A stretch of DNA of 6,671 bases from Myxococcales bacterium (GTDB lineage Bacteria; Myxococcota_A; Polyangia; Polyangiales; Polyangiaceae), in contig JAHFDX010000025.1 in the NCBI GenBank assembly GCA_023248785.1, forward strand, positions 1 through 6,671, written 5' to 3'. The notes beneath the pieces were generated by a model. That model searched no databases. It worked only from the letters and a program-made list of their open reading frames with translations, and was not told where the DNA came from. Within the stretch, counting starts at the first letter, position 1, and each line of letters begins with the position of its first letter. Below are positions 1-6,206 of the stretch, in pieces. Both the position numbers and the translations under genes were made by a program.

Positions 1-35
1 TACACCGGGATGTGATCTTTCCTGTACAAACGCGG

Positions 36-85
36 GAGCGAAGTCGAGGAACCCCCGATGTGACGGGGGGTTCTTCGCTTCGCTC
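36..85. repeat. Long imperfect palindrome next to tRNA-Pro (dispersed-repeat type)
   Basis: Bases 36-56 pair with 66-85 over 20 base pairs, with one bulged base (t44), one G-T pair (48/74) and a 9-base loop (57-65). The inner part is GAACCCCC against GGGGGTTC and the outer part is GAGCGAAG against CTTCGCTC. The right arm runs on into CAGAATGACA. From memory, the wording TTCGCTTCGCTCAGAATGA resembles short palindromic repeats scattered through intergenic DNA of many bacteria. It starts about 40 bases beyond the tRNA 3' end, so tRNA transcripts would run into it. Neither side has a T-run, so it is not a standard Rho-independent terminator, though the hairpin could still block 3' trimming or halt transcription. 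No transposase is nearby. The structure is certain; its repeat status is inferred. Confidence 0.7.
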
Positions 86-121
86 AGAATGACATGGGGT
101 TGGAAAATGAGATGGCGTTAC

Positions 122-198
<77 letters not shown>

Positions 199-210
199 AA
201 AGGGAGGCGA

Positions 211-238
211 CTCTTACCTTTGGGACCGCCGAAGTCAA
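211..238 (-). promoter_or_regulatory. Candidate promoter of tRNA-Pro
   Basis: On the minus strand TTGACT (238-233) matches a sigma-70 -35 box at five of six positions. It is followed after 16 bases by TAAGAG (216-211), a poor -10 box keeping only the first two and the fifth consensus bases. Transcription would begin a few bases before the mature tRNA 5' end at 198. The position fits a private tRNA promoter, but the -10 match is weak and read-through from the gene upstream is equally possible. Confidence 0.4.
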
Positions 239-250
239 ACGAAACGAGGT

Positions 251-1450
251 TTAGCTTCCCGTTTCCTCCGGGCCCCAGAGCGAACGGTGCGCCCAAAACG
301 CTTTCACAGCTTCGACGATTTTCGATCCAAAGTAGTCATCGGGAATCGCATTGTTCCATCCGAAACCGGCTTCTGCGGTGGCCTCCAGACTGGCTCTGTT
401 GGTGAATAAATCGAAGAGCCAGTCGTCAAGCGACCCCGGAAGTGTGTTTGCTGTCGGAAGAGTGAACATGCGAATGGCGTTCGAGTCTCCAAAAACACGT
501 GTCAGAGCTGGCGTGTGTGCTGCGAGTACCGTGGTTCGTTGCGCCATGGCGGTCAGCATTCGGTCGTGGACGGCAAACTCGGGACAAGGCGAGAGGTGAA
601 GTGCAACCTGCGTTTCATTCATCGCAAGCGCCGCATCCTGAGCGCCGTTGTTCACGAGCGTGACGTTGCCTTGTTTGCCCACCGTGTCCGACCAACGGGG
701 TCCTTGCAAAACGAGGGGAAAACGCTGGATTCCGCGCACAAGCCTACGTGTTCGCTCGGCGCGCGCAAACGTATCAATCTCACGCGCCCACTTTGCTAAA
801 TCTTCCGGCGGAATGCTCGGCAGATGGAAGCCTGCTTCAACGAACTCTTGCCGTGCGGCCTGCCATGCCGTTGCGGAGGTCTCCAGAGTGCGATCGACTG
901 CGCGCGTCAAAATACGTTTGAGCGAAATCGGTACGTCAAGCTGCTGGAGGAGTGAAGGCGCCCGAAAATCACCGGTCCCGAGGAATTGTAACTGTATTGG
1001 GCGCTTTTCCCACGGGCTTGGGGTGTGGCGTGAGTGTACTTTCGCGAGCGGAGTTACGAGCGAAACGTGGGGAGCCGTCATCATGGTGCGCGCATCCGCT
1101 TGATGCGATTCCGAAGCGACGAGAAATGCCGAGAAGGCGGTCGCACTTCGCACGCTTGCATGCGCGTGCAATGGGTGCGATCCGAGTGCGGTGACCAAGG
1201 GCACGCGAAAGTGCGGGTAGGCGCTCGACCCCTCATGCCGTAGGTACATCCCGATGCCGTGAAAGCTAAAGCAGCAAAGAACGCTTCCGCGTTGAAGGTC
1301 TTGAATGACCCCGGAGCCTTCCGGGTCCTTCACTAGATCGTATTCGGTGACGTCGAGTCCTGTGGTCTTGCAGCTCTCAATCACTGAAATGATAACGCGA
1401 TTTAGTGCACCCTGAGTTTTCCCCCGCAATACGACGATGCGGCTACTCAC
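251..1450 (-). CDS. Putative glycosyltransferase, CgeB-like (GT-B type), catalytic-looking paralogue
   Basis: The 399-residue product looks like a soluble two-domain GT-B enzyme of the CgeB/'family 1' type that transfers a sugar from a nucleotide donor; donor and acceptor cannot be told. The N-terminal half has FSFHGIGMYL (61-70) and VPLVTALGSHPLHAH (83-97), which match from memory the 'FNGIG ... VDHPLYH' pattern of these proteins. The C-terminal half begins around QLQFLGTGD (153-161). It carries FARAER (228-233), VLQGPRW (247-253) and PEFAVHDRMLTAMAQRT (290-306), the last resembling the conserved 'GxHDRxFxAM' donor-site region. The start is GTG at 1450-1448, which overlaps the previous gene's stop as GTGA. 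AGAAGG lies 7 bases upstream (1463-1458). The overlap implies translational coupling with 1447-2511, which encodes a paralogue. There is no signal peptide or membrane segment, so it is probably cytoplasmic. An exact substrate or pathway is not recognisable. Confidence 0.7.
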   Translation of the reverse strand: MSSRIVVLRGKTQGALNRVIISVIESCKTTGLDVTEYDLVKDPEGSGVIQDLQRGSVLCCFSFHGIGMYLRHEGSSAYPHFRVPLVTALGSHPLHAHASVRSATAFSAFLVASESHQADARTMMTAPHVSLVTPLAKVHSRHTPSPWEKRPIQLQFLGTGDFRAPSLLQQLDVPISLKRILTRAVDRTLETSATAWQAARQEFVEAGFHLPSIPPEDLAKWAREIDTFARAERTRRLVRGIQRFPLVLQGPRWSDTVGKQGNVTLVNNGAQDAALAMNETQVALHLSPCPEFAVHDRMLTAMAQRTTVLAAHTPALTRVFGDSNAIRMFTLPTANTLPGSLDDWLFDLFTNRASLEATAEAGFGWNNAIPDDYFGSKIVEAVKAFWAHRSLWGPEETGS

Positions 1451-2511
1451 GGTCCAGCCTTCTTCGAGGTAACTTCGCGAAATGACCGAACGACCCGCGT
1501 CGCGTCGGTGACGTAACGCAGCTCCTCAAAAAACGCGCTCGGGGAAACGGTACCATCACGTGGTAACGACGACTGAGTTTGACGACCTGCCGCTCGTGCC
1601 AGTTCCAGGTCGCGCGCCACGAGAAACGTTGGCGCAGTATCGAGATCGAGGTAACACCGCGCGGACTCGATCACGTCGCACGTATCAACCGCGGAGGTTA
1701 CATTAAACACTTGGACATCCGCCTTGACGGGAACACTCGAATCGAGCTTTTCCCAACCAGAGCCGATCATCGCTACCTTCGAAGCGCCCGGAAGGGCGAT
1801 GAGCCATTGGAGGAGACGCTCATGGCGGGCGAACTCCTGCAGCGCGACAAGAATCGGATAGGTGCGCTTGTCTGTCGCGGCAACGTGCGGAACGCCGTAC
1901 CGATCCCAGAGGCTATCGAACTCAACAAGCGCGTCGGTGCCAGGCTCGACCAACCTCTTGCGCAGTTCGGTTGTCACGACTTGAATGCCTGCCTCGAGCG
2001 GTGCGCTTACAAGCGCGAACTCTTCAGCGGGTGTGTAGTTTGCGCGAACGACATAATCAAAGCGCGGCTCGTGGATCGGACCACGATTGTCCGAACACGG
2101 AATCGCCCAAGGTGTGAGCCCAACGCGAGTCATTGAGCCAAGCGAGAGCTGTCTTGCCTGGATTGCCTGCGCATGAGTGAACCAGGCTGCAGCCACGTCT
2201 GTGCGCGGTTCGAGTAGCATGCGCGGGTAGTAATAAGGTGGTTCCAAAAGCAGCGTGACAAGCGGGACTCCAAGCGCGGCGAAAACCGGTGCATCGCCCA
2301 GGCGCATCTGCAGGCCGAGCCCTTCGAACGAAACAAAAGCTTCGATGCCAACGGACGCGATCAACGTGTCAACGTCATTAAATGCTGATGCCCCTTCGTT
2401 CAGATCCGCTACGACGGTGCGCTCTCGTTTTCCTATTGCGAGCGCCAGCTCATTCAAGAGCCCATCGTGTGTTGCATCAGCGCCTGTCAGAAACACCCAC
2501 GCTTTGCTCAT
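1447..2511 (-). CDS. CgeB-like glycosyltransferase paralogue with a degenerate C-terminal motif
   Basis: The 354-residue product is related to that of the next gene (251-1450). SFEGLGLQMR (61-70) and VPLVTLLLEPPYYYPRMLL (82-100) line up with FSFHGIGMYLR and VPLVTALGSHPLHAH at almost the same positions. FARHER (227-232) and MIGSGW (248-253) match FARAER and LQGPRW. Where the partner has PEFAVHDRMLTAMA, this protein has PTFLVARDLELARAA (294-308), so the HDR core is lost, and it ends about 45 residues shorter. It may be a non-catalytic partner, or an enzyme with an altered donor site. It is the first gene of a two-gene operon and overlaps the next by GTGA. The ATG at 2511-2509 has no clear ribosome-binding site; a hairpin lies 12 bases before it (2524-2546). 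No signal peptide is seen. The family call rests on pattern resemblance, not on a search. Confidence 0.62.
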   Translation of the reverse strand: MSKAWVFLTGADATHDGLLNELALAIGKRERTVVADLNEGASAFNDVDTLIASVGIEAFVSFEGLGLQMRLGDAPVFAALGVPLVTLLLEPPYYYPRMLLEPRTDVAAAWFTHAQAIQARQLSLGSMTRVGLTPWAIPCSDNRGPIHEPRFDYVVRANYTPAEEFALVSAPLEAGIQVVTTELRKRLVEPGTDALVEFDSLWDRYGVPHVAATDKRTYPILVALQEFARHERLLQWLIALPGASKVAMIGSGWEKLDSSVPVKADVQVFNVTSAVDTCDVIESARCYLDLDTAPTFLVARDLELARAAGRQTQSSLPRDGTVSPSAFFEELRYVTDATRVVRSFREVTSKKAGP

Positions 2512-2523
2512 GATCTATTCGCG

Positions 2524-2546
2524 ATTGGAATTTCGAACATTCCAAT
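2524..2546. promoter_or_regulatory. Perfect inverted repeat before the glycosyltransferase pair
   Basis: ATTGGAAT (2524-2531) and ATTCCAAT (2539-2546) are perfect inverted copies separated by seven bases (TTCGAAC). The element ends 12 bases before the ATG of the first glycosyltransferase gene. It would either be bound as a dimer operator just downstream of the promoter, or form a hairpin in the 5' leader in place of a ribosome-binding site. Its AT-rich arms stand out from the surrounding GC-rich DNA. Confidence 0.5.
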
Positions 2547-2556
2547 TTAAGCACAA

Positions 2557-2584
2557 ATCATAACGTGTTCGATAGGTCTAGAAA
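2557..2584 (-). promoter_or_regulatory. Weak candidate promoter for the glycosyltransferase pair
   Basis: On the minus strand TATGAT (2562-2557) is a good -10 box with five of six consensus bases. The -35 position about 17 bases upstream is poor (a TTTTCT-like sequence around 2580-2584). A start near 2550 would give a leader of about 39 bases that begins with the inverted repeat at 2524-2546. The location in the only sizeable gap upstream of the operon supports it, but the missing -35 box means it may need an activator or may be chance. Confidence 0.3.
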
Positions 2585-2587
2585 ACG

Positions 2588-2613
2588 ACGGGTCTTGTTG
2601 AAATAAAACCCGT
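2588..2613 (-). terminator. Possible terminator of the metzincin-like protease gene
   Basis: On the minus strand ACGGGT...ACCCGT pair at the base (2613-2608 with 2593-2588). The stem can extend inward through A-T pairs with one mismatch. Shortly after comes GTTTTC, a short T-run. It begins 30 bases past the stop codon at 2643, the expected place. The stem is modest and the T-run has only four Ts, so termination may be partial. Confidence 0.42.
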
Positions 2614-2642
2614 GAAGAAACCTTTCGCGGAAGGAGGCGCCA

Positions 2643-3401
2643 TCATTTCTTCGCGTGGGCGTTGTCGATGTCGGCAAGACACGCGGAATCAAAGAGAACT
2701 GTGTTGCCGTCGCGAACCACTCGAATCACGAAGTCTCGGAGCGAGTTGGTTGATTCGTTCGTGTAATACATGATGCATTCTGTGCTTGTGCAGTGCTTGC
2801 CATTCGCACTGTCTTGATGGGCTGAGGTGAGCTCAACACCGTTGTTTACGAGGCCAATTGCGTGAGAAATCTCGTGAATGAGCGTCGTTTCGCTCGCGAA
2901 TCGTTGCGTTTGTGTGGGCAACCGCCCCCCTGCGCCAACCTCTTTGATGACCGGTGCAAACATCCCAATGACTCCCGTATTGCCGATCGAAACACCAAGG
3001 ACGTCTTTGCGCGTTTGGGTTCCGTCGTTGTAATAGCCGTCCACGTACACGACGTAGAACGCTAATGTCGTTGAGCTCGACGTTTGACTACGGTGTTTGG
3101 CGGCAATGGCTTGTAGTTGATCGCCTGTGAAGTCCTGGCCCGTTACGTCTTTGAGCTCTTCGAGTGAACTCACTGCCGAGGGGATATCGACGGTGACGTT
3201 TGTGCCCTGGTACAAGCGCCCGATATTCGCACGCACCAGGTCATAGACGGTCCCGTCGGCAGCGGAGGCTGGTTGGGCATTGGTTGCGTAGTCGACTTCA
3301 ATCGCAAGCTTCGTCAGGGTTCCGTCGAAGGAACCAGTGCTGGAGCCTTTTGAACATGAACAGACGAAGGCGACCGCGACGGCGGCGGGGTGAATTCGCA
3401 T
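2643..3401 (-). CDS. Exported metzincin-like zinc metalloprotease (probable lipoprotein)
   Basis: This 252-residue protein carries HEISHAIG (176-183), the HExxHxxG zinc-binding and catalytic signature of metzincins, and later HC (203-204), C209 and M211, where ECIMYY would form the Met-turn. The Glu (177) would activate water for peptide hydrolysis. The position of the usual third ligand (186) is Asn, in GLVNNG, so H195 or H203 must serve instead. From memory, 'GLVNNG ... HC....C.MY' occurs in an uncharacterised family of bacterial secreted proteases. The N-terminus MRIHPAAVAVAFVCSC is a short signal peptide with cysteines at 14 and 16, suggesting lipid anchoring, although the lipobox is imperfect. 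The ATG at 3401 is preferred because it begins the signal peptide; an in-frame TTG at 3434 would add 11 residues in front of it. A C-terminal Cys (241) may form a disulfide. It lies downstream of the zinc-ribbon gene on the same strand; the substrate is unknown. Confidence 0.75.
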   Translation of the reverse strand: MRIHPAAVAVAFVCSCSKGSSTGSFDGTLTKLAIEVDYATNAQPASAADGTVYDLVRANIGRLYQGTNVTVDIPSAVSSLEELKDVTGQDFTGDQLQAIAAKHRSQTSSSTTLAFYVVYVDGYYNDGTQTRKDVLGVSIGNTGVIGMFAPVIKEVGAGGRLPTQTQRFASETTLIHEISHAIGLVNNGVELTSAHQDSANGKHCTSTECIMYYTNESTNSLRDFVIRVVRDGNTVLFDSACLADIDNAHAKK

Positions 3402-3422
3402 GAGAGAATCGTACGCTCGTTC

Positions 3423-3432
3423 GCCACGTGGC
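3423..3432. promoter_or_regulatory. Perfect 10-base palindrome upstream of the protease gene
   Basis: GCCACGTGGC is perfectly self-complementary and lies 21 bases before the protease ATG at 3401. Its place in the gap between two same-strand genes suits an operator for a dimeric regulator. A ten-base palindrome can also arise by chance, and no second copy is seen nearby. Confidence 0.22.
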
Positions 3433-3456
3433 AACAGATTCTGGCGCTCTGTACTA

Positions 3457-3478
3457 CGGTTTGCCTATGGTTTGCCTA
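3457..3478. repeat. Tandem 11-base duplication at the stop codon of the zinc-ribbon gene
   Basis: CGGTTTGCCTA (3457-3467) is followed directly by TGGTTTGCCTA (3468-3478), identical in ten of eleven bases, and then by a further CGG. Read on the minus strand, the stop codon TAG (3478-3476) of the zinc-ribbon gene is in the first unit and a second TAG is copied in the next unit, in a different frame. It looks like replication slippage at the gene end. Confidence 0.6.
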
Positions 3479-4540
3479 CGGCTTGGCGACGATACTGTCG
3501 CAGTCGAGCCCACCCGTCATCACCCGTTTTTTTGCGTCGAGTTTCATCCCGACCTTGAACGCCCGCCACTTGTTTTCTGGGAACGCGCAAGTGTCCTCCG
3601 AACGGCTTTTTATATCCACAAGAGTTACATTATACGCTTCCGCGCGTGCCCCCTCGCGCTCGCATCCCATGCAACTTCCTGGGCGCGTGAGTTCCACCTT
3701 AGGCCAGGAGGGCGCGTCCGCCGGGCCCCCATTTTGCTTTAGCGTGCGCGATTTTTTCCAAGTAGCTGCCTCGAAATCGCATTTGTCGTCCATCTTCGGA
3801 ACATCTTTGTAACGGGGCGTGCATTCTTTCGATTCTTTGTAGGTACCGTCCCCCTTGTCCTTGCGCTTGACTTTGCAATCCTTGCCGTCCTCGACTTTGT
3901 CTGTGCCGTGTTGTTCTTTGCGACGTGAAAGCTCGCGCGATCCGGCGGGCAGTTCATTGCACCACGCCGAGCGACGGTCGAGCGTCATGGTCTCAACGTC
4001 GACGCTTCGCTCCCAGGCTACTTTCGCAACCTCAATGCTCGCGCCTCGCTTCCACACAACCACAACGATGAGGAGGCCCACCATCAAAAGGGCCGCTGCC
4101 GCGACGAGTGCGAGAATCCAACTTTTACCCGATGCCTTACTCTCAACGGGAAGTGGTGCTGCTGGAGGTGGTGCTCCTTGACCACCGAACTCGCGGCGTG
4201 CGGCCTTCGAGGTCTCCGCTACAAATTGCGCGTGCTCGTCGCGGACTTGCTCTTGCCGTGTTTGAACGGCGATGCCCTTGTCCAGCGGACTGCCGCACTG
4301 CGTACAACACTTTGCGCGCTGTGAAGTGCTCGCTTTGCACGCGGGGCACGTCACATCCGCTCCGGCGTACTCGTGATTTTGCACCGCTACTTTTTCCTCG
4401 TCCGGTGGAAAATAGCGAGCTGCCGGATCCTGGGGCGCTCCGCAGTTTGCGCAACAGCGGTGCGTGAGCCCCAACAGTTTTTTCTGACCGCAGAACTTGC
4501 AGTCCCACAGCATCTCGTAGGTGAGTTCTTCGTCGCTCAT
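3476..4540 (-). CDS. Zinc-ribbon, single-pass membrane protein with cysteine-rich extracytoplasmic domain
   Basis: The 354-residue product has three parts. The N-terminus holds two CxxC pairs in each of two modules (C14/C17 with C30/C33; C65/C68 with C79/C82), each expected to bind one zinc. A charged, then Pro/Ala-rich linker leads to one membrane helix at 141-163 (WILALVAAAALLMVGLLIVV and onward), flanked by lysines and arginine. The remaining 190 residues contain eight cysteines (194, 222, 240, 254, 290, 293, 318, 347) with WERSVDVE (176-183), HGTDKVEDGKDC (211-222), GDGTYKESKECTPRY (230-244) and a C254-x-F pattern. From memory these recur in an uncharacterised proteobacterial zinc-ribbon family. 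The likely layout is zinc ribbons inside and a disulfide-bonded domain outside, as in a sensor or assembly protein, but no activity is known. The start ATG at 4540 has only a weak GGA ribosome-binding site. It is divergent from 4599-4919 and upstream of the protease. Confidence 0.72.
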   Translation of the reverse strand: MSDEELTYEMLWDCKFCGQKKLLGLTHRCCANCGAPQDPAARYFPPDEEKVAVQNHEYAGADVTCPACKASTSQRAKCCTQCGSPLDKGIAVQTRQEQVRDEHAQFVAETSKAARREFGGQGAPPPAAPLPVESKASGKSWILALVAAAALLMVGLLIVVVVWKRGASIEVAKVAWERSVDVETMTLDRRSAWCNELPAGSRELSRRKEQHGTDKVEDGKDCKVKRKDKGDGTYKESKECTPRYKDVPKMDDKCDFEAATWKKSRTLKQNGGPADAPSWPKVELTRPGSCMGCEREGARAEAYNVTLVDIKSRSEDTCAFPENKWRAFKVGMKLDAKKRVMTGGLDCDSIVAKP

Positions 4541-4598
4541 GCGAATCCAGAATATCCGAGGCTTGCAGGTGTGAACGACTTACGTTACCGCTCCCCGG
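4541..4598. promoter_or_regulatory. Short divergent intergenic region
   Basis: These 58 bases must hold the start signals of both the zinc-ribbon gene (minus) and the small membrane protein gene (plus). On the minus strand TATTCT (4554-4549) could be a -10 box. On the plus strand TTGCAG (4563-4568) could be a -35 box, with only a poor -10 (TACCGC, 4586-4591). Either start site would give a nearly leaderless mRNA. Between them GTGAACG (4571-4577) and CGTTACC (4583-4589) form an imperfect inverted repeat around ACTTA, a possible shared operator. None of these matches is strong. Confidence 0.3.
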
Positions 4599-4919
4599 GT
4601 GAAGCCTCGAAAGTGGTGGTTCATCATCATACCCATCATAGGTCTGGCTGGGATTTCCTACCTCGGCGATCGCAGGGCGAAGGCGCGCGCCCGCCAGGTT
4701 CGCGCGTTCTGTGAGAATGTGGAGATTGGCGGGGTGCCGGACGCGGTCATCCTGAAGGCTCGCTCGGCAGCGTTGGGCGCGGATGAGATGCCTCGCGTGG
4801 AAGGTAAGCCGGGGGAGATTTTTGTTCGCGATTCGGTTGGAAGTACGCGACGTGCGTGTGTGGTGAAGCACACGATGAATCGGATCGTGTCGGCGGAGTT
4901 GCTGAATGTGGATGAGTGA
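4599..4919 (+). CDS. Small membrane-anchored protein with two cysteines
   Basis: The 106-residue product is not one I recognise by name. It starts MKPRKWW, has a hydrophobic stretch at about 8-22 (FIIIPIIGLAGISYL), then a very basic segment (25-35) and a compact domain with Cys38 (FCENVEIGG) and Cys87 (RACVVKH) that could form one disulfide if exported. The closing pattern NRIVSAELL suggests a beta strand. The 'FC..V..G.P...' start followed by a late 'C' recalls many small exported proteins of no known function. The only possible start in this frame is GTG at 4599, since an in-frame TGA lies at 4572-4574 and no other start codon comes before it. There is no ribosome-binding site (CCCCGG precedes it), so the mRNA may be leaderless. 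Topology is uncertain because basic residues lie on both sides of the helix. Reading-frame extent and codon use support a real gene. Confidence 0.6.
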   Translation: MKPRKWWFIIIPIIGLAGISYLGDRRAKARARQVRAFCENVEIGGVPDAVILKARSAALGADEMPRVEGKPGEIFVRDSVGSTRRACVVKHTMNRIVSAELLNVDE

Positions 4920-5005
4920 CGATCGCGATGTTGCTCCCGACCTTCTGCGACCACGGCCGCGGCACGAAGTGTTTTTCTTGAGCTGTCTGGGTTAGGGTTC
5001 GGCGC

Positions 5006-6154
5006 ATGCGCTTCTCAGCTTATTTAGGTCTCGTGGCAGTCGCACTCACGTGTGCGAGCAGTTCGTCGGACGCACGTCCGCATCGGCATAGACACAAGGC
5101 GAAGCTTACCCACGGCAGAACGCACATCCCCGATGTTGCGGCGTCTGCTTGGCAACGCGTCCATACGGATCGCAAAGGGTTACATTTTGTGCGCTTTGGG
5201 GGGTTGCTTGCCGCAAACCCAGAGGGCACATGGGTGAGTAGACTCACACCCGATGGGGCGAAGCGAGATGCAGGCGTGGAGCGTTTGTTTTCGACCCTGC
5301 CGAGTAATCATCGACTCGTGTCCAACATTTTCGGCGACGCGAGTTCCGGAGCGATGTATCTCCAGACTCAAGAATGGGCTGATCGCGCCAATGTCCCAAA
5401 CCTGTGGCGACTTGGCCGTGGCGATCGCCGGGCTTCTCTCCTCGTCTCATCGAACGCGAACTACTACCCGTGGCTTTGGCTGCAAACCCCGACTGGAGCG
5501 CTCGTTAGCTATGAGAACGGCGGCGGCTTTCGGAACGCGGAACACACGACGGTCACGCTGCCCATGGGTACAGGTTTCGACGCAGTGACGAACATTGGTG
5601 GCATGAAGGATCGGTCCTCGATTCTTGGTTTTCGGTACCGTGGCAAGCGCGGTCCTGAAACGGTCTATTGGGACGGGACCAAGGTCCTGCATCCGTTGCT
5701 GCCGAATGTTCCTGGAGGGGTCACGCAAGCAGCTTCTTACGATGCCTTCCGTCCCACCCAATCGGGTGCGTACCTGACGCTTGAATGCTCGTTGCCACAC
5801 CGTTCGACCGACGAAACGGCTTACGCACGCTTCGCGTATCAAGCGATTTTCGATGGCGACCACTGGACCGCACTGACGCTGCCTACGCCACTTCAGCGTG
5901 CGAAATTTGTATACGATGAAGAAGTTGCAAAAGGGGGATTGCTCGTCGACACCGCTATCGACGGGAGCACCTGGGTCACAAGGCAAGACGAGAGATCACT
6001 CTGGTCGCGCCAAGCGTCCGGCGAGTGGAAGCGCGTATGGCACGAGCCTGGTTGCCAAGTCCGAGATCTCGCCGCCGAAGGTAACACCGTGTGGCTCATT
6101 GCCACGTGTGGTTCTCGCGAGGAGAACGTTCTTTGGTCAGGCCGCGCCGGGTAA
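5006..6154 (+). CDS. Exported protein of unknown function, possible beta-propeller
   Basis: I do not recognise a named family for this 382-residue protein. It opens with a signal peptide (MRFSAYLGLVAVALTCASSS); cleavage may follow TCA (17) or SDA (23). Cys16 lies in ALTC, which lacks the usual Leu at -3, so lipid anchoring is doubtful. A His/Arg-rich patch follows (HRHRHK, 26-31). The rest is rich in Gly, Trp and short strand-turn-strand elements, such as GTWVSRLTPDG (74-84), ETVYWDGTKVLHPL (218-231), AIFDGDHWTALTLP (280-293), DGSTWVTR (319-326), LWSRQASGEWKRVW (332-345) and TVWLIATCG (361-369). These recurring strands suggest a beta-propeller. Cys350 and Cys368 could form a disulfide near the end. 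The ATG at 5006 follows TAGGG (4993-4997) at good spacing. It lies 86 bases beyond the small membrane protein gene and 52 before the cupredoxin gene, so co-transcription with either is possible. No catalytic motif is visible. Confidence 0.68.
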   Translation: MRFSAYLGLVAVALTCASSSSDARPHRHRHKAKLTHGRTHIPDVAASAWQRVHTDRKGLHFVRFGGLLAANPEGTWVSRLTPDGAKRDAGVERLFSTLPSNHRLVSNIFGDASSGAMYLQTQEWADRANVPNLWRLGRGDRRASLLVSSNANYYPWLWLQTPTGALVSYENGGGFRNAEHTTVTLPMGTGFDAVTNIGGMKDRSSILGFRYRGKRGPETVYWDGTKVLHPLLPNVPGGVTQAASYDAFRPTQSGAYLTLECSLPHRSTDETAYARFAYQAIFDGDHWTALTLPTPLQRAKFVYDEEVAKGGLLVDTAIDGSTWVTRQDERSLWSRQASGEWKRVWHEPGCQVRDLAAEGNTVWLIATCGSREENVLWSGRAG

Positions 6155-6206
6155 ACCGCAGAGCGCCAATGTTGCGAACGGTGCCTTCCCCTGGCATAGG
6201 TGAAGG

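Noticed and set aside
36..85. The palindrome as a standard Rho-independent terminator of tRNA-Pro
   Set aside because: On the minus strand the stem is followed by CCGCGTTTG, with no T-run directly after it.
3402..3434. TTG start at 3434 for the protease, adding 11 residues
   Set aside because: The added residues are charged and would bury the signal peptide that begins at the ATG at 3401; no ribosome-binding site favours the TTG.
4143..4871. Long minus-strand open frame spanning the divergent region
   Set aside because: It overlaps two well-supported genes in other frames, its product is an Arg/Ser/His-rich shadow sequence, and no motif is seen.
4920..5005. Promoter or terminator in the gap before the exported protein gene
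   Set aside because: Only an isolated TTGAGC (4978-4983) and a short ATCGCGAT palindrome (4922-4929) are seen; no matching -10 box or stem with T-run.
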